Origin: DASXMR01 sp036495525
Lineage (GTDB): Bacteria; Actinomycetota; Actinomycetes; Streptosporangiales; Streptosporangiaceae
Reading direction: 5' to 3'
NCBI GenBank assembly: GCA_036495525.1
Contig: DASXMR010000060.1
Location: 76,481-140,480, forward strand
Length of the DNA stretch: 64,000 nt
Below the pieces are notes generated by a model, which was given only the letters and a program-made list of their open reading frames with translations, was not told the origin of the DNA and ran no database searches. Position numbers and translations under genes: made by a program. How positions within the stretch are numbered: the first letter of the stretch is position 1; every line of letters starts with the position of its first letter. This document shows positions 50,737-58,904 of the stretch, piece after piece.

Positions 50737-51522
50737 ATGGCCTGCTCGGACCGCACGGCGCCGCCCGCCGTGGCCGCCCGCGGCCTGTGCAAGCGGTTCG
50801 GGTCACGGATCGCTGCCGCCGGGGTGACGCTGCTGGTGCCAGCCGGCAGCTTCTGCGGTCTGGTCGGGCCGAACGGGGCCGGCAAGACGACCACGCTGTC
50901 GATGATGACCGGCCTGCTGCGGCCCGACGCGGGCACCGTCGAGATCGCCGGGCGGGATGTCTGGCGTGACCCGGTCGGGGTCAAGGCGGTGATCGGCGTG
51001 CTGCCGGAGGGCCTGCGGCTGTTCGAGCGGCTGTCCGGCCGCGAGCTTCTCGGCTACCTGGGCCGGCTGCGCGGCATGCCGGCCGCCGAGGTGGACGCCA
51101 GGGCAGATGAGCTGCTGGCCGTGCTCGACCTCGCTCGCGACGCGCGGACCCTGGTCGTCGATTACTCCGCCGGCATGCGCAAGAAGATCGCCCTGGCCGC
51201 GGCGCTGCTGCACAACCCGCGGGTGCTATTCCTTGACGAGCCGTTCGAGGGCGTCGATCCGGTGTCCGCACAGGCCATCCGTGCCGTGCTTGACGCCTAC
51301 ACCGCCTCCGGCTCGACCGTTATCTTCTCCAGTCACGTGCTCGAGTTGGTGGAGAGCCTCTGCGACTTTGTCGCGGTGATGAGCGGCGGCCAGATCCTGA
51401 CGTTCGGCACGCTGGCGCAGGTCTGCCAGGGACGGCCGCTGCAGCAGGCCTTCCTGTCGATCGTCGGCGCCCCGGCGCAGCAGCACGGGAGACTCACGTG
51501 GCTTGGCAATTCGTCACGCTGA
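50737..51522 (+). CDS. ABC transporter ATPase
   Basis: A 261-residue single ABC domain: Walker A GPNGAGKTT, signature YSAGMRKKIALAAAL (SAGM in place of SGGQ), Walker B LFLDEPFEGVDP, switch FSSHVLE. This variant belongs to the ABC-2 exporter class. It overlaps the permease gene by 25 bases. Start ATG 50737, divergent from the carboxylase beta gene. Cargo unknown. Confidence 0.92.
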   Translation: MACSDRTAPPAVAARGLCKRFGSRIAAAGVTLLVPAGSFCGLVGPNGAGKTTTLSMMTGLLRPDAGTVEIAGRDVWRDPVGVKAVIGVLPEGLRLFERLSGRELLGYLGRLRGMPAAEVDARADELLAVLDLARDARTLVVDYSAGMRKKIALAAALLHNPRVLFLDEPFEGVDPVSAQAIRAVLDAYTASGSTVIFSSHVLELVESLCDFVAVMSGGQILTFGTLAQVCQGRPLQQAFLSIVGAPAQQHGRLTWLGNSSR

Positions 51523-53141
51523 AGCTGCGGCTGATGGCCGGCGCGCTGCGTGGCAGCCCGGCCAGGCTGGCCGGGCTGATCGTGGCCGGCGTCGCCGGGC
51601 TGTACGCGATGCCCGCCGCGTTCGCCCTGCTGGCTGCCCTGCACGGGCGGGAGGTAGCGGCCGGCACCGGCGTGCTCGTGTTCACCGCGGTGGCGGTGAA
51701 CTGGGCGCTGCTGCCGCTGTTCGCGTTCGGCACGGACGAGACGCTCGACCCGGCGCGCCTCGCCCTGCTGCCGCTGCGCCGCCGCACGCTGACCGTCGGG
51801 CTGTTCGCCGCCGCGCTGACCGGCATCGGGCCCGTGGTCACGTTCGTTGTGCTGCTCGGCGTCGTGGCGGCCGTCGCCGACAGCCCTGGCTCGGTCGCGG
51901 TCGGCGTGCTCGCCGCCGCCCTCAACCTAGCGCTGTGCGTCACCGCCTCGCGGGCGCTGACGACCGGGTTCTCCCGGCTGCTGCGGTCGCGGCGGGGCAG
52001 TGACGCCGGGCTGATCGCCGGCGCGCTGCTCGTTGCCGTCACGGTCGTCGCAGGCAACATCGCGCTGCGGGCGCAGGCGGCGCGGGGCGGGCTTGGCCGG
52101 GAGGTCGATGCGGCGGCCGGCATCGCTCGCTGGACGCCGCCCGGCATGCTCGCGCACGCGATCGGCGACGCGGCTCGGGGCGCGTACCCGCTAGCGTTCG
52201 CCGGGCTGGCGGCTGGCGCGGTGAGCGTGCTGGCGCTGCTCTGGGCCTGGGTGGCGCTGCTCGGCCACGCGCTCACCAGCCAGGATGGCCAGAGCCGGGG
52301 AGCCAGGCGACGGTCAGCCGGCGCTGCCGCGCCTGCCGCGGTTCGGGTCGTGCCAGCCGCAGGATCAGCCGCGGCTGCGGTGCCGCACCCGCCGGCCGGT
52401 GTCAGCCGGGCCCGCGCCGTGGCCGCCAAGGAGCTGCGCTACACCTGGCGCGACCCCCGGCGCCGGGCCGCCTGGCTCGGCCTGGCGACGGCACTGCTGA
52501 TCACGCTGTCCGCAGCCGGGCTGGCGACCGACGGCCTGGCCAGGAGCTCGGGCGCGGTGCTCGCGGTGGCCGCTTGCTACCCCGGCGTCCTGGCCGGGGT
52601 GCAGGCGGCGAACCAGTTCGGGCTGGACGGCGGTGCCTTGTGGCTGAACGTCGCCGCGACTTGGCGAGCGCGCCAGCTGCGTGCCGACCTAGCCGGGAAG
52701 AACCTGGCCTGCGCGCTCGTCGCCGTGCCGTTCTTCACGGCGCTGTACGCAGCCCTTGGCCTGGCCGTGCACCAGGTGCGCTATCCGGCCGCCGGGCTCG
52801 GCCTGAGCATCGCCGCTCTCGGCGTCAGCCTCGGCATCGCCAGCATCGCCAGCGTGCTGCTGCCTTACCCGGTGCCCGACCGCAGGGCCAGCGCGTTCGG
52901 CGGTGGCGGCACCGGCCGCGGCTGCCTGGCGGCGCTGACCAGCGCGGGCATCCTGGTGCTCGCCGCGCTGCTGCTCAGCCCGCTGCTGGCGGCGCTCGCC
53001 ACGCTGCACGCCGGCCCGTGGCTGCTAGTCGCCGGCCCCTCTTACGGCGCGGCCGTCGCCTGGGCCGGCCGGGCCATCGCCAGCGGGCTCGGTTACCGGC
53101 GGCTGCCAGAACTGCTCGCAGAAGTCAGCCGCACGGTATGA
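51498..53141 (+). CDS. Large ABC-2 type permease
   Basis: A 547-residue membrane protein with about 12 hydrophobic segments in two halves, separated by a Pro/Ala-rich loop (~residues 260-300). GTG start 51498 lies inside the ATPase gene. The N-terminal FVTLKLRLMAGALRGSPARL and the repeated FVxLK...R pattern after the loop (AVAAKELRYTWRDPRRRAAWLGL) suggest internal duplication, typical of this permease class next to the SAGM-type ATPase. Confidence 0.87.
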   Translation: MAWQFVTLKLRLMAGALRGSPARLAGLIVAGVAGLYAMPAAFALLAALHGREVAAGTGVLVFTAVAVNWALLPLFAFGTDETLDPARLALLPLRRRTLTVGLFAAALTGIGPVVTFVVLLGVVAAVADSPGSVAVGVLAAALNLALCVTASRALTTGFSRLLRSRRGSDAGLIAGALLVAVTVVAGNIALRAQAARGGLGREVDAAAGIARWTPPGMLAHAIGDAARGAYPLAFAGLAAGAVSVLALLWAWVALLGHALTSQDGQSRGARRRSAGAAAPAAVRVVPAAGSAAAAVPHPPAGVSRARAVAAKELRYTWRDPRRRAAWLGLATALLITLSAAGLATDGLARSSGAVLAVAACYPGVLAGVQAANQFGLDGGALWLNVAATWRARQLRADLAGKNLACALVAVPFFTALYAALGLAVHQVRYPAAGLGLSIAALGVSLGIASIASVLLPYPVPDRRASAFGGGGTGRGCLAALTSAGILVLAALLLSPLLAALATLHAGPWLLVAGPSYGAAVAWAGRAIASGLGYRRLPELLAEVSRTV

Positions 53142-53212
53142 GTCGGGGGGACGACCCTCAGGCTCCCCGAGTGCCCCCGAATGGTGTCCGTGGCCGGTGG
53201 CAGGATGACGAA

Positions 53213-54463
53213 GTGACTCCTGACCAGCTGCTGGCACGCCGTCTGGCCGGCCAGCACCTGACTGGCCGGCCGTGGCGGGACCCGGCGGCAGTCGTGGCCG
53301 GCCTCGGCGCCGTGCAGGCGCAGGAGTACGCCCAGTCGCTGTGGGCGGTCGGCCTGCGCGCCGGGCAGCCGAGCGCAGCCGCCGTCGAGGCCGCGATCGA
53401 GCGCGGCGAGATCCTGCGCACCTGGCCGATGCGCGGCACGATCCACCTGATCCCGGCGGCTGACGCCCGCTGGATGGTGGACCTGATGGCCGGGCGGCGG
53501 GCCAGGCAGGCAGCCGGCGTCTACCGCAAGATCGGCCTGACCGATGACGTGTTCGCCCGCGCGGCCTCGGTCGTCACCGACGCGCTGAGCGGCGGACGGC
53601 GGCTGCGCCGCGCCGAGCTGTACGCACTGCTGTCCGAGCATGGGATCGACTGCTCTGCCTCGGCGCACGGCGGCCGCGGCGGTCACATCCTCGGTTACCT
53701 GTCGATGACGGGGCTGACTTGCCTGGGCCCGCTCGACGGGCGGCAGCCGACCGTCGCGCTGCTAGCCGACTGGGCGCCGCGGCCGCGGCATCCGCAGGAC
53801 CCAGTTGCCGAGCTGGCGCTGCGTTACTTCACCAGTCATGGCCCGGCCACCGTCAAGGACTTCGGCTGGTGGTCAGGCCTCACGCTGGCCGAGATCAGGC
53901 CGGCCATCGAGCGGGCCGGGACGGCGCTCGCGTCGACCGAGCTGGACGGCCAGCAATACTGGCACGCCGCCGCGCTGCCAACCTCGGACCGGCACGCGGC
54001 TCTGGAGACGGACACCGCCGAGACGGACACAGCCGAGACGGACGCGGCCGAGACGGACGCGGCCGCCGCGACGGACGCGGCCGCCGCGACGAATGCCGCC
54101 GCCCCGGCCGCTGGTGACGCCGGCGCTCTGCTGCTGCCGGCCTTCGACGAGTACAACGTCGCCTACCGCGATCGCACCATGCAGTCCGGCGGTCGCGCGC
54201 TGCCTGCTGGCGAGCTGCTGAACCCGGTCATGCTGCTGGATGGCCGGGCCGCCGGGCTGTGGCGTGCGCGGGCAGGCCAGCGCACGGTGCGGATCGAGCT
54301 CGGGCCGTTCGGCCGGCTTGGTGCTGCTGACCGGGCCAGGCTGCATCAGGCCGCAGAGCGGTACGCCGCGTTCGTCGGGCTGGCCGCCGAGATCATCCCG
54401 GCCGCCGCGGGGGAGCTGAGCCGGCAGCGCAACCGCCAGCCAGCCGCCACCCCGGCCAGCTGA
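53213..54463 (+). CDS. Winged-helix DNA-binding domain protein (HTH_42/AlkX-like)
   Basis: A 416-residue protein of the winged-helix HTH_42 family: LAGQHLTGRPWRDPAAVVAGLGAVQAQEYAQSLWAVGLR, EILRTWPMRGTIHLIPAADARWM, and the later FTSHGPATVKDFGWWSGLT and LLLPAFDEYNVAYRDR blocks. Relatives include DNA glycosylase-like proteins (AlkX/AlkZ type), so a DNA repair role is possible. Start chosen at GTG 53213; an ATG at 53138 overlaps the permease stop and would add 25 polar residues. Residues ~263-300 are encoded by a minisatellite and look inserted between two family blocks. Confidence 0.85.
   Translation: MTPDQLLARRLAGQHLTGRPWRDPAAVVAGLGAVQAQEYAQSLWAVGLRAGQPSAAAVEAAIERGEILRTWPMRGTIHLIPAADARWMVDLMAGRRARQAAGVYRKIGLTDDVFARAASVVTDALSGGRRLRRAELYALLSEHGIDCSASAHGGRGGHILGYLSMTGLTCLGPLDGRQPTVALLADWAPRPRHPQDPVAELALRYFTSHGPATVKDFGWWSGLTLAEIRPAIERAGTALASTELDGQQYWHAAALPTSDRHAALETDTAETDTAETDAAETDAAAATDAAAATNAAAPAAGDAGALLLPAFDEYNVAYRDRTMQSGGRALPAGELLNPVMLLDGRAAGLWRARAGQRTVRIELGPFGRLGAADRARLHQAAERYAAFVGLAAEIIPAAAGELSRQRNRQPAATPAS
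54005..54100. repeat. Coding minisatellite (ETDTA repeats)
   Basis: GAGACGGAC recurs at 54005, 54020, 54035 and 54050 (15-bp period), followed by two copies of an 18-bp unit with GCGACGGACGCGGCCGCC. It encodes repeated Glu-Thr-Asp-(Thr/Ala)-Ala inside the winged-helix protein. The unit lengths keep the reading frame. Confidence 0.9.
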
Positions 54464-54610
54464 TCACTGGCGCGCCTGCCGCCCGGCAGTTGATCACTCG
54501 CGCCTGCCGCCCGGCAGCTGATCGCGCCCGCTGCTCCGGGCAGCTGATCACTCGCCCGCCTGCCGCCCGCCAGCTGATCACTCGCGCGCCTTCCCCTGCG
54601 AGCTGACCAT
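54457..54610. repeat. Tandem repeat CAGCTGATCACTCG, ~29-bp units
   Basis: CAG(C/T)TGATCA starts at 54457, 54487, 54541 and 54571; a CAGCTGATCGC copy lies at 54515 and a decayed AGCTGACC copy at 54601. Each is followed by GCGCCTGCCGCCC-like sequence. Period 26-30 bp, five to six units. The first unit contains the stop codon of the winged-helix gene; the rest is noncoding, upstream of the methyltransferase gene. Confidence 0.88.
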
Positions 54611-54723
54611 CGGACCGCGGCCCCGCCTGCTGAACGTCGGACCGGCGCAGCGCCGCCAGCCGGCTGACCACCGGCGGAATATTTCACCGGCACCTGGCCG
54701 GCCTTCGCACTAAAGTCCCGCAG

Positions 54724-55464
54724 GTGGAGAACGACGACGGCTACTTCCCCGAGAAGATCGCTGCGCGCTACGACGACGAGGCCGCGGACATGTTCGCGGC
54801 GCCTGCCGTCGGGGGGGCGGCCGACTTCCTGGCCGCCCTGGCCGGCCGCGGCCGGCCGCTTGAGCTGGGCATCGGCACCGGCAGGATCGCGCTGCCGCTG
54901 ACCGAGCGCGGAGTCGAGGTGCACGGCATCGACATGTCCAGGGCGATGGTCGCCCGGATGCGGGCCAAGCCAGGCGGCGACGCGATCGCCGTGACTATCG
55001 GCGACTTCGCGACGACCAGGGTCGAGGGCACGTTCTCGGTGGCCTACCTCGTCTTCAACACGATCATGAACCTGACCACGCAGCAGGCGCAGGTGGACTG
55101 CTTCCGCAACGTCGCGGCGCACCTCGCGCCTGGCGGCTGCTTCGTGATCGAGGTCATGGTTCCTGAGCTGCGCAAGCTGCCGCCCGGCCAGCTCGTGCTG
55201 CCGTTCCAGGTCAGCCCGACCCGGCTGGCGTTCGACGTCTACGACGTCGCCACCCAGCAGATGAGCTCGAACTACGTGCGGCTGGACGACGGGGCCGGCG
55301 AGTTCAGCTCGTTCCCGTTCCGGTACGCCTGGCCGGCCGAGCTTGACCTGATGGCGCAGCTGGCCGGCCTGCGACTGCGCGAGCGCTGGGCGGACTGGCG
55401 CCGGGAGCCGTTCACCAGCGACAGCGGCAAGCACGTGTCGGTGTGGGAGAAGCCGGCCGCCTGA
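54724..55464 (+). CDS. Class I SAM-dependent methyltransferase
   Basis: A 246-residue methyltransferase: SAM loop LELGIGTGRIALPLTERG, acidic motif GIDMSRAMVARM, VTIGDFATTRV, and AAHLAPGGCFVIEVMVP. No targeting signal. GTG start 54724 without a clear ribosome site, so perhaps leaderless; CACTAAAGT about 10 bases before could hold the -10. Substrate unknown; similar stand-alone small-molecule methyltransferases are common in actinobacteria. Confidence 0.88.
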   Translation: MENDDGYFPEKIAARYDDEAADMFAAPAVGGAADFLAALAGRGRPLELGIGTGRIALPLTERGVEVHGIDMSRAMVARMRAKPGGDAIAVTIGDFATTRVEGTFSVAYLVFNTIMNLTTQQAQVDCFRNVAAHLAPGGCFVIEVMVPELRKLPPGQLVLPFQVSPTRLAFDVYDVATQQMSSNYVRLDDGAGEFSSFPFRYAWPAELDLMAQLAGLRLRERWADWRREPFTSDSGKHVSVWEKPAA

Positions 55465-55479
55465 TCCGGCTCGCAGCGG

Positions 55480-56409
55480 TCAGCCGGCGGTCAGCAGCTC
55501 GGCGAGCCTGGCGCCGTCGATGTTGCCGCCCGACACGACGGCGACTGCGGGCACCTGATCGGCCAGCTGCAGCGTCGCCGCGTAGGCGAGCGCGCCGGCC
55601 CCCTCAGCCACGACCTTGTGCCCGAGCGCCAGCTCGGCGACCGCCGCCCGCAGCGCGGGCTCGGGTACCTCGACCCACCGGTCGACGGCGCTCCGCAGCC
55701 GCTCGTGCATGGCGGGGTCGTACGGCGCGGTCGTGCCGTCGGCGATCGTGTCGGGGGACAGCGCGGGCGGCGCGCCGTCGGCGAACGTCCGCAGCCACAG
55801 CGGGTAGCCGCTCGACTGGGCGCCCACCACTTCGACGTCCCGGCCGGCCTGGTGCAGCACGGTGCCGACGCCGGCCGCGAGCCCGCCGCCGCCGACCGCC
55901 ACGATGACCCGCCTGGCCTGCGGCACCTGGTCGAGCAGCTCGCGAGCCAGCGAGCCGTGCCCGGCGATCACCGCCGGGTCGGCGAATGGATGCACGAAGC
56001 GCTGCGGCATCGACTCCCAGCCGCGCTCGGCCATCCATGACAGCACCCGTTCCCTCGGCCAGGCCAGCACCTCAGCGCCGAGCGCCAGCACGCCGTCACG
56101 CTTGGCGGCCGGCGCGGTGTCGTACATCACCACCGTGCAGCCGATGCCCAGCCGCCGTGCGGTGTACGCAGCGGCCAGCGCCGCATTGCCGGCGCTCACG
56201 GTTACGATGCCGGCGGCCAGGTCTGCATCGCTGAGCGCGCCGACGGCGCTGAGGAACCCGCGCACCTTGAAGCTGCCGGTTGGCTGGAAGCTCTCCAGCT
56301 TGAGCCACAGATGATCAGAGACCGCGACAGCCGGCGTGACGGGCAGCGCGGCAGCCGCGCTGCCCGCTGGACGGCTAGCGGCAGCGTCGGTTCCGGGATC
56401 GGCCACCAT
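55480..56409 (-). CDS. Threonine dehydratase-like PLP enzyme
   Basis: A 309-residue fold-type II PLP enzyme. The lysine motif is FQPTGSFKVRGF, the substrate loop SAGNAALAAAY (usually SAGNHAQG), and the phosphate loop VGGGGLAAGVG; the end of the domain is VVSGGNID. No C-terminal ACT domain, so a catabolic or serine/threonine dehydratase-like form. The Asn-Ala change in the SAGNH loop removes the conserved His and may alter substrate. ATG 56409 chosen; the frame is open upstream but without family pattern. Confidence 0.87.
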   Translation of the reverse strand: MVADPGTDAAASRPAGSAAAALPVTPAVAVSDHLWLKLESFQPTGSFKVRGFLSAVGALSDADLAAGIVTVSAGNAALAAAYTARRLGIGCTVVMYDTAPAAKRDGVLALGAEVLAWPRERVLSWMAERGWESMPQRFVHPFADPAVIAGHGSLARELLDQVPQARRVIVAVGGGGLAAGVGTVLHQAGRDVEVVGAQSSGYPLWLRTFADGAPPALSPDTIADGTTAPYDPAMHERLRSAVDRWVEVPEPALRAAVAELALGHKVVAEGAGALAYAATLQLADQVPAVAVVSGGNIDGARLAELLTAG

Positions 56410-56524
56410 GCCCGGCGATCCTAGCGCGCTCCGGCCGGCCGCCACTGTCCGCCGCTGACCGGCCCGGGCGCCTGAGCGGCGCGGCGGCACGCCAGAGGTA
56501 TGGGGCGTCGCGCTGGCTGGCGCG

Positions 56525-57142
56525 CTAGTGGTGCACGGCGGCGAGCAGGGCGGCGTAGCTGCGCACCAGGGCGGCGTGCTCGGCCGCCAGCAGCGGGCTG
56601 CCGGGGTCGCGACCTTCGTCGAGCCACTGGTCCGACAGGTCCATCGCCTGCGCTCGGTGCACGGCCGCGGCCCTGACCTCGCTTTCCTGCTCCGCGTACA
56701 GGTAGCTATACAGCCTGGTCAGCGCGTCAGCCAGCTCGTTCTCCTCGCCAGTGGCCGGCCCTGCGTGCTGGCGCTCGCGGTGCGCCCGCCACCAGCCGAC
56801 CTCCAGCGCCGCCGCGGTGGCGGGGCTGTCGGGCTTGCCGTAGCTGAGCCGGATCAGGGCGTAGAACCTGCGCATGCACGCCTGCGCCCGGTCCTGGTCA
56901 TTGACAGGGAAAGGTGCCCACAGCTGGTTGGCGCGCAGCAGCAGCCAGGCGCCGTGCAGGGTCCTGACCCAGTCCATGCCGAAGCCCTCGCGGACCAGCA
57001 GCACCGACGCGATCAGCACCCGCAGCCAGCGCCGCTGGTAATAGCCGACCCAGGCGCGGAACTCCAGGTCCGCGACCCGGTGCGGATCGAACGAGCGCAG
57101 CCTGCCCGGCTGCCGTCCGGTCATGGTCGTCTCGGCGCTCAC
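56525..57142 (-). CDS. Conserved actinobacterial hypothetical protein
   Basis: A 205-residue soluble-looking protein, start GTG 57142 after AGGGGG. Conserved-looking blocks: SFDPHRVADLEFRAWVGYYQRRWLRVL, GFGMDWVRTLHGAWLLLRANQLWAPFP and DDPLLAAEHAALVRSYAALLAAVHH-type C-terminus (DPGSPLLAAE). Aromatic- and Trp-rich helices suggest an all-alpha protein. I have seen this pattern only as a hypothetical protein in actinobacteria; function unknown. Divergent from the VOC gene. Confidence 0.75.
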   Translation of the reverse strand: MSAETTMTGRQPGRLRSFDPHRVADLEFRAWVGYYQRRWLRVLIASVLLVREGFGMDWVRTLHGAWLLLRANQLWAPFPVNDQDRAQACMRRFYALIRLSYGKPDSPATAAALEVGWWRAHRERQHAGPATGEENELADALTRLYSYLYAEQESEVRAAAVHRAQAMDLSDQWLDEGRDPGSPLLAAEHAALVRSYAALLAAVHH

Positions 57143-57305
57143 GGCAACCCCCTGCTGCGACGGCGCGCTCACGGCGCTCCTGCTGGCCGGCTGGCTCGGG
57201 GAAGGTTCACCGGCGCGGTCATGGATCACGGCCCGCCGGCCATGCATCATGGTGCATGTCCGCGCCGCGACATGGGGCCGTCCCGGCTGATCGAGGGAGC
57301 CTGCC

Positions 57306-57752
57306 TTGACAGAGAATGCCACGGGTCCGGCCGTAACCGGCTTCCATCACTTCGCGCCGACCGTGTCCGATGTGGAGGGGAGCGCGCAGTGGTACCAGCG
57401 GGTGTTCGGCATGAACCGGGTGCCGGTCCCGTTCCCGCACCACGCGCCGGAGACCACCGGGCTGGACGGCTACGCCGTGCTGCTGCTCGAGCCGCGCTCT
57501 GGCGTGGCGATCGGGCTGCACCACCACGAGGCCAACGCCGGCGAGCGGTTCGAGGAGAACCGGACCGGCCTGGATCACATGTCCTTCAGCGTGGCCGACC
57601 GGGTCGCGCTGGATAGCTGGACAGCCTGGCTGGATCAGCTAGCCGTGCCGCACTCCGGGGTGATCGAGGTCGCTGAGCCGGTGCCGTACTCGGTCGTGGT
57701 CTTCCGCGACCCGGACAACATCCAGCTTGAGCTGTTCCACATGCCCAGCTGA
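57306..57752 (+). CDS. VOC (glyoxalase/dioxygenase superfamily) protein
   Basis: A 148-residue protein with two beta-alpha-beta-beta-beta units: GFHHFAPTVSDVEGSAQWYQRVFGM opens the first, and GLDHMSFSVADRVALDSWTAWLDQL the second, with the closing FRDPDNIQLELFHMP (Glu metal ligand). His14/His15, His near TGLDHM and the final Glu can form the metal site. Start TTG 57306 after GAGGGAG. Substrate unknown. Confidence 0.88.
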   Translation: MTENATGPAVTGFHHFAPTVSDVEGSAQWYQRVFGMNRVPVPFPHHAPETTGLDGYAVLLLEPRSGVAIGLHHHEANAGERFEENRTGLDHMSFSVADRVALDSWTAWLDQLAVPHSGVIEVAEPVPYSVVVFRDPDNIQLELFHMPS

Positions 57753-57796
57753 CAGCCGGCTGCCAGGGTCCGGCACGCACGGCCGGACGGGTTCGG

Positions 57797-58801
57797 TCAG
57801 GCGCCGCCGGCCGCAGTCAGGCCGGCCGCGGCCGCCTGCTCGCGCGCCCGCTGGTGGGCCCGCCAGCACCGGTAGTGCTCGCCTTCTCCCTCGCCAGCCA
57901 GCAGGCTTTCCAGTGCCTTGCGGCAGCGCTCGTCGGCTGGCGTGTAGACGACCATCCTGGTGCCTGGCGTGCCGAGCACGCCGAGCGAGCTGCTGATCAT
58001 CGGCAGCTGCCGGTACCGGGGGTGCCGGAAGATCTTGAAGTGGCTGGCCGGGCTGGCGACCTCGTGCTGCGCCCACATCCGGGCAAACTCGGGGCTGGCT
58101 GACTCCAGCCGCCGGACGAAGCCGGTCCACGCCGGCTCGCCGAGGTGCTTGCCGTACGCGCCGCGCAGCGTGGCCACGACCGGCCCTAGCTGCTCGTCGC
58201 GGTTGACGTACGGATGGCAGCAGCCGGGGCAGGTGAAGGAGTACCACAGGGTGTTGCGGTCGGCCTTCGGCGCCCGGACGAGGCCGGGGAACAGCAGCGC
58301 GTAGGCCGCGTTCCAGGCGAGCAGGTCAAACCGCTCGTTGACCACGCTGGCCGGCAGCCCGCTCAGCCCGTCCAGGATCTGCTGGATCTCCGGCGCCAGC
58401 AGCTGGCACTCGTCCGTCGGCTGGGTGGCCTCGGGTATGTCGGCGAGCCGGTAGAGGTGCTCCCGCTCCGGCTGATCAAGCCGGAGCGTGCGGGCCACCG
58501 CGTCGAGCACCTGCGTGCTCGCGTTGATCGGCCGGCCCTGCTCCAGCCAGGTGTACCAGGTCACCCCCACGCCGGCTAGCAGCGCGACCTCCTCGCGGCG
58601 CAGCCCGGAGGTGCGGCGGCGGGTGCCGGGCGGCAGGCCGGCGTCCTCGGGGGTGATCCGCTCGCGGCGGCTGCGCAGGAACTCGCCGAGCTCGGCGCGG
58701 CGCACCTGGCCTGCCGCGTAACCGGCCGGCGTGGCTGGTGCCGCCGTGTCGGTGCCCTGGCTGGCTGATCCGGTGCTCGCGGTGCTGGTCATGCTCGTCA
58801 T
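57797..58801 (-). CDS. XRE-family regulator with MmyB-like ligand-binding domain
   Basis: A 334-residue regulator. N-terminal HTH (GLRREEVALLAGVGVTWYTWLEQGRPINAS) after RSRRERITPEDAGLP, and a C-terminal MmyB-like PAS-fold domain (LLAWNAAYALLFPGL, NTLWYSFTCPG, WTGFVRRLES, HFKIFRHPRYRQLPMISSSLGVLG). Start chosen at ATG 58801 with GGGAG just upstream; ATG 58813 is also open. Such regulators lie divergent from the oxidoreductase or transporter they control; here that is the MFS exporter. Confidence 0.92.
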   Translation of the reverse strand: MTSMTSTASTGSASQGTDTAAPATPAGYAAGQVRRAELGEFLRSRRERITPEDAGLPPGTRRRTSGLRREEVALLAGVGVTWYTWLEQGRPINASTQVLDAVARTLRLDQPEREHLYRLADIPEATQPTDECQLLAPEIQQILDGLSGLPASVVNERFDLLAWNAAYALLFPGLVRAPKADRNTLWYSFTCPGCCHPYVNRDEQLGPVVATLRGAYGKHLGEPAWTGFVRRLESASPEFARMWAQHEVASPASHFKIFRHPRYRQLPMISSSLGVLGTPGTRMVVYTPADERCRKALESLLAGEGEGEHYRCWRAHQRAREQAAAAGLTAAGGA

Positions 58802-58904
58802 GGCTCCCATCATCGCGCGCCGGCGAGGGCACTGCCAGGTACTGCTAATACCAGGATAACCAGGCTCTCAGTACTGGCATAAGTATTGCGGCAGAGTGGC
58901 TGTC
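58802..58904. promoter_or_regulatory. Divergent promoter region of MmyB-type regulator and MFS gene
   Basis: AT-richer than its surroundings. CCAGG occurs at 58835, 58851 and 58860, and the inverted word CTGG lies in AGTACTGG (58870-58877), which mirrors CCAGGTACT (58835-58843) except for one extra base. Likely operator for the MmyB-type regulator; TAAGTAT near 58880 may be part of the MFS -10 region. Confidence 0.5.
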
